From assembly GCA_030762935.1 (NCBI GenBank), contig CM060900.1:283174284-283238283 (forward strand): a stretch of DNA of 64,000 nt, written 5' to 3'. The translations under genes and the position numbers were made by a program. This DNA comes from Hymenopus coronatus (Eukaryota > Arthropoda > Insecta > Mantodea > Hymenopodidae). Below, one piece after another: positions 60,711 to 64,000 of this stretch. The notes beneath the pieces were generated by a model that had not been told where the DNA came from, did not search any database, and saw only the letters and a program-made list of their open reading frames with translations. The first letter of the stretch is position 1. Each line of letters begins with the position of its first letter.

Positions 60711-62317
60711 TTATATTCCATCCAGATCGGAGTTCTGCTCCTCCGCTCTCCCTTCACCTTCTTCTTCCTCCTCTTCCTTCTCGCTACTGCTATCAGGATC
60801 TCCTGGGTTGATAATCAGACGGTCAACAACTATATAATGCAGACAATCCGCTTCCTAGAATTTCTCCTCTTCCCTCTCCACGTGATGATTAAAAGCCCGC
60901 CACATATCAGATGTTACCAACTGCAAGCCATCCGTTAACAATGCACTGACCTCAGAAAGTTTGAAATTCTTATTATTGCGCGCAATGTGATCTTACACCT
61001 GACTCCATGCCAGTTAAATTGGGTTTAAGATGCAGTGATATGGAGATAATCTCAGCACCTGTTCTGCTTCATTTGCCAGGGTATCTATAACAAATCTATC
61101 GTAAGCTTTTCCCTCGTTTGCGGGGCCGCGCCATGTCCCAGTGTTTAGACCAATCGCCTTTCGACATAAACGGCCTGGGTTCGATCCCAAGTGACCACAT
61201 TTGGGATTTTTGGTGGGCAATGCGGCGCAGGGGCGGGTTTTCTCCGGGTTCTCCGGTTTCCCCCGCCGTCGTATTGCACCATTCCATGCATCAATAGTGC
61301 CATCACCTGCGGTACCATTTATAGTAAAAGAGGGCATTAAACAATATCAAAAAATTCCCTCGTTTGCATTCCTAACAATGCGTATTAGCTCATCTTTAAC
61401 TATGACCTTGTCAAATGATAAACCTTCTCCCTCCATTCAGACGATGATGCTATTCGATAACCATGATCTGTTGGGAATGCGATCCAGTTTCACAGTGTGG
61501 TAGGATGCATTATCCATGATTATTACACTGTTAGGTTCAAGCAGGGGCATGATTCTTTTAAACCATGCAGTGAAAACTTCGCCTATCATCTCTTCGTGAT
61601 AGTCGACTATCTTTTTAGATTCACCTCACTTAAAAAGCCTCGTTTCTTCCAATGTGTAGCACTATGAGTCGTCTTGCTTTACCAGTAGGGTATTTTAGTC
61701 CTTACAAAGCCCCGACAGAAATGCTTGTCTTTTTACTCTTGATGGTAGGTAGTGTCTACCCTACCTGGGAAGTTATGTGACATTCATTTACTCACGTTTC
61801 ATAATACAGCTTCCGTTCTTCCTGTCTGTACTCACGAATTTGCCTAAGGCTATCTCTTCTCAATAACAATATATCCCCACGATCAACAAAGATGTCATGC
61901 CGTTTCTTTTCCGAAATTCGAAACCAATTATAAGAGGATGTTCGCTTGAATTAGGAAGGTCAGGATTATATTTTACAAACGCAAACACTTTCTATATTGT
62001 AGGTGGCTCATTAATCTGGAACAAATGGTGAACTTTTCGACGTACTGCACTCTTAACAAATTCGTCACACTGAATTTCTAGCACTGGTTTCTTGCGTTTC
62101 TTTGATTTTCCAGGTGTGGTTTTGACTTGCTTGTTTTTAATCTTTCACTGCGTGCAGACACACCTGTAAACTTCGCCTTCAGGTTAACAACATCCTTAAT
62201 TGCCAACGTGAAATATTTCTCACATAATTTTTGAAATACATTCAAAATTATAACTTCCTAACCACTCGTCAAAGGCTTGTCTCTGCGATGTTTTACAAAC
62301 TCCACTTGTTCGGTCAT
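60711..62317 (-). pseudogene. IS630/Tc1-like DDE transposase remnant, SINE-interrupted
   Basis: From an ATG at 62,317: MTEQVEFVKHRRDKPLTSG, stop, then a helix-turn-helix region (VIILNVFQKLCEKY, AKFTGVSARS), SEKKRHDIFVDRGDILLLRR, SLRQIREYRQEERKLYYET, then IVDYHEEMIGEVFTAWFKRI and MPLLEPNSVIIMDNASYHT with the second catalytic Asp. After the SINE insertion: RFVIDTLANEAEQVLRLSPY and CILNPI, where the third catalytic residue (Glu in the usual NPIE) is replaced by a stop, then LAWSQV, DHIARNNKNFKLSEV and an acidic tail ending EQNSDLDGI at 60,711. Length without the insert is about 455 codons, close to full length for the family. Several stops make it inactive. Confidence 0.82.
61122..61354 (+). mobile_element. 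tRNA-derived SINE with exact 13-bp target duplication
   Basis: Head ggggccgcgccatgtcccag; B box gggttcgatccc; body gcgcaggggcgggttttctc; 3' end gagggcattaaacaatatc and an A-run. Flanked by ttccctcgtttgc at 61109-61121 and 61355-61367. It interrupts the DDE transposase between the second and third catalytic regions. Confidence 0.92.
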
Positions 62318-63929
62318 GATAGCTTACTGACACTCTCACCTTGCTACTTCCAAAGCTGACCAATAGAAGGTAGTCTATGCATGTTGTTCGCTCATTTTCT
62401 AGTCAATTGCAATTTGATAGTATACTTTATTTTCAAGTTTTTGCAAATCTATATCATAACACGTTTAATATACTGCTGTTACGTAAAACAGAGAAAATCC
62501 AGCAGGTTTTGCTAGTACTCAGCCAACTACTTTGTAACCGATGCACCTTGTAATGTGCGACATCAGCCAATGAAGTACATTTGACTCACTTTTGTGCATG
62601 TGTCTTTGAATACATGAGTACCTATTCTCCCACTCAAAATGGTTTAGAGGTGTTGCTAGAAATAAGCCATTATTATTTATATTTTATGTAGTCATTTTAT
62701 CAATATATAACATTTGAATTTAGAGAATAATTAAAAATCCTGAAATTAAAAAAAAAAAAAAAATACTTGTCCTAAGTCGCCAATAGGAAATTTTGAAATA
62801 ACTGAGATCGTCTTTGATGTATAATAAGATAAACAATTCAGGCGAAAAGGTTCATGCGCTCTCGAGATTTTCGACGCGAGCGCTCAGATGTGCCGTGACG
62901 GGTGGAAAGCAACGGATTCGTAGTTCTAGTTATTCTGAATCTGTCCCGATTTATAACATGAAAACAACTCTAATAAGGAATGCCCCAATAATTAACATTT
63001 AAATATAATTTTAATTCTTTGAATGGTCTATTTTAATGTGATATTTAATCATTCTTTCACACATGCCGTGTGTCAGCCAGGTCAGAAATGCAGAATCCGT
63101 CCGAAAAATTCAATGCCATAGCTGGTATTTGGACCTCGAATCTTGCTGGGAACTGCACAAAAAGCCAAAGATCGCTGCTTAAAGTCCAATGTAGGGAATT
63201 TACTTTTCAGTCTGATTCTACCTTTGCAGGTATCGCCTCGTCTGAATTTAAGAAAATAAAAATTAGTTGAATTGCTGAGCATTTCTTGGTATAACTCCCT
63301 TTATACCGGGGAATAACGCGCACGCCTAACCCTCACAGGATACTTTAGGTGTTAAATCAAGTTTTATACCAAAATATGTACTTAACTGACAGAAAACACA
63401 TTCTTTTCACGTAAATGTCTCTTCAAAGTTTCAAATAAATACATTTAGTTGTGTTTATTAGAAACACTGTTTAAAATGTAATCCATTTGTACTAATTAAT
63501 TATTCGAAATGACATTAAAGATATGCGCAACAAGGGACAAAGAATATCATTTATAATTTTTCAGCCAATTGGTGGCTGTAGTGATCTTCTAGGTTCCTGG
63601 GAAGGATTTCTCGCTTTCTGAGAAAGAATATGTATTTAAATTTAAAATACTCGTTCGGAAAAAAATCACTTTTTTCACATCAAGGGAAGGGGTTTACATC
63701 TTGAGTATTACATACTTTTCAGTCTATTATTGCTCATGATTTTTTTAGAACGATTTCCTAAACCTTTCCAGCCAGTGCCTCTCTTTGCACGATTATTATT
63801 TCGTTTTAAAAGTGCTTATATTTTAGAGTAGTGGGATAAAATAAATAGAATGTATGAGGTTTAAACCTTCCCGGTATTATAACGACTTTTAACATACAGT
63901 ATATGATAATCGCTTAAGTATATTAATGT
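62318..63929. other. No supported gene
   Basis: AT-rich sequence with an A-run at 62,746-62,762. Open frames at 62,814-63,002 and 63,070-63,282 have no recognisable domain. Confidence 0.4.
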
Positions 63930-64000
63930 GGATGATGATGATGATGATGATGAGTGGGGTTTAAGGCCGTTCAACTTCTAGGTTATCAGCGCCCTTAACA
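63930..64000. repeat. (GAT)n run followed by the ...atcagcgccctt repeat end
   Basis: Seven GAT units lead into gtggggtttaaggccgttc...aggttatcagcgcccttaaca, related to the segment at 39,533-39,590. The element runs off the window edge. Confidence 0.65.

Noticed and set aside
61122..61200. tRNA gene with GGTTCGATCCC
   Set aside because: It is the head of a SINE with a 13-bp target duplication, and has no proper acceptor stem.

Overview
The window looks like accessory, transposon-rich nuclear DNA from an arthropod, probably a hexapod. The evidence is AT-rich sequence with very long trinucleotide microsatellites, degenerate TTAGG/CCTAA-type blocks, tRNA-derived SINEs, and remnants of many transposon superfamilies typical of insect genomes (hAT, mariner, Tigger/pogo, MULE, IS630/Tc1-like DDE, R1-like LINE, Polinton-type). 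I see no complete intact host gene, no rRNA and no convincing functional tRNA. Family assignments come from reading motifs by eye; no database search was run.

Layout. 0-7 kb: an inverted repeat pair and a hairpin MITE, then two hAT transposase remnants lying tail-out (one minus at 2.8-4.7 kb, one plus at 4.8-6.8 kb). 8.6-12.7 kb: two related foldback MITEs, the second with perfect 73-bp arms, and a mariner remnant. 13.7-16.1 kb: a second, very similar copy of the plus-strand hAT, with a SINE in its zinc-finger region flanked by a 17-bp duplication. 19.4-25 kb: a reverse-transcriptase scrap, then an R1-like LINE on the minus strand lying next to a Tigger/pogo transposase remnant. 26.2-26.6 kb: a C-terminal scrap of a Tc1-like transposase. 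29.7-31 kb: an ATT microsatellite and a diverged T-rich tandem repeat of about 320-330 bp. 32-35.3 kb: a decayed protein-primed family B DNA polymerase of the Polinton/Maverick (adintovirus-like) type. 35.3-39.7 kb: AAT and other triplet-repeat islands, a LINE endonuclease fragment and one isolated TATA plus initiator motif.

The most striking structure is a palindrome of about 12 kb (43,621-55,560): two inverted arms of 5.4 and 5.8 kb around a 0.77-kb spacer. Each arm carries, from outside to inside: a unique outer segment; eight ~136-bp units that alternate between two types (a dimeric higher-order repeat) and nearly all contain a pol III B-box-like GGTTCGATTCC; a CA/GT-rich stretch; a unique segment; a ~138-bp satellite (about 10 units left, 14 right); CCTAA/TTAGG-like blocks; short AT-rich units; and the end of a coding exon. 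The inner breakpoint falls within that exon. The left copy has its 5' part but a premature stop; the right copy has only the last 57 codons, open to the same natural stop.

From 56.7 kb to the end there is a tRNA-like SINE, a MULE transposase remnant with a SINE in it, a third SINE with a 14-bp duplication, and an IS630/Tc1-like DDE transposase remnant with a fourth SINE flanked by an exact 13-bp duplication. No genes form an operon or pathway here: the relationships are those of nested insertion, duplication and decay.
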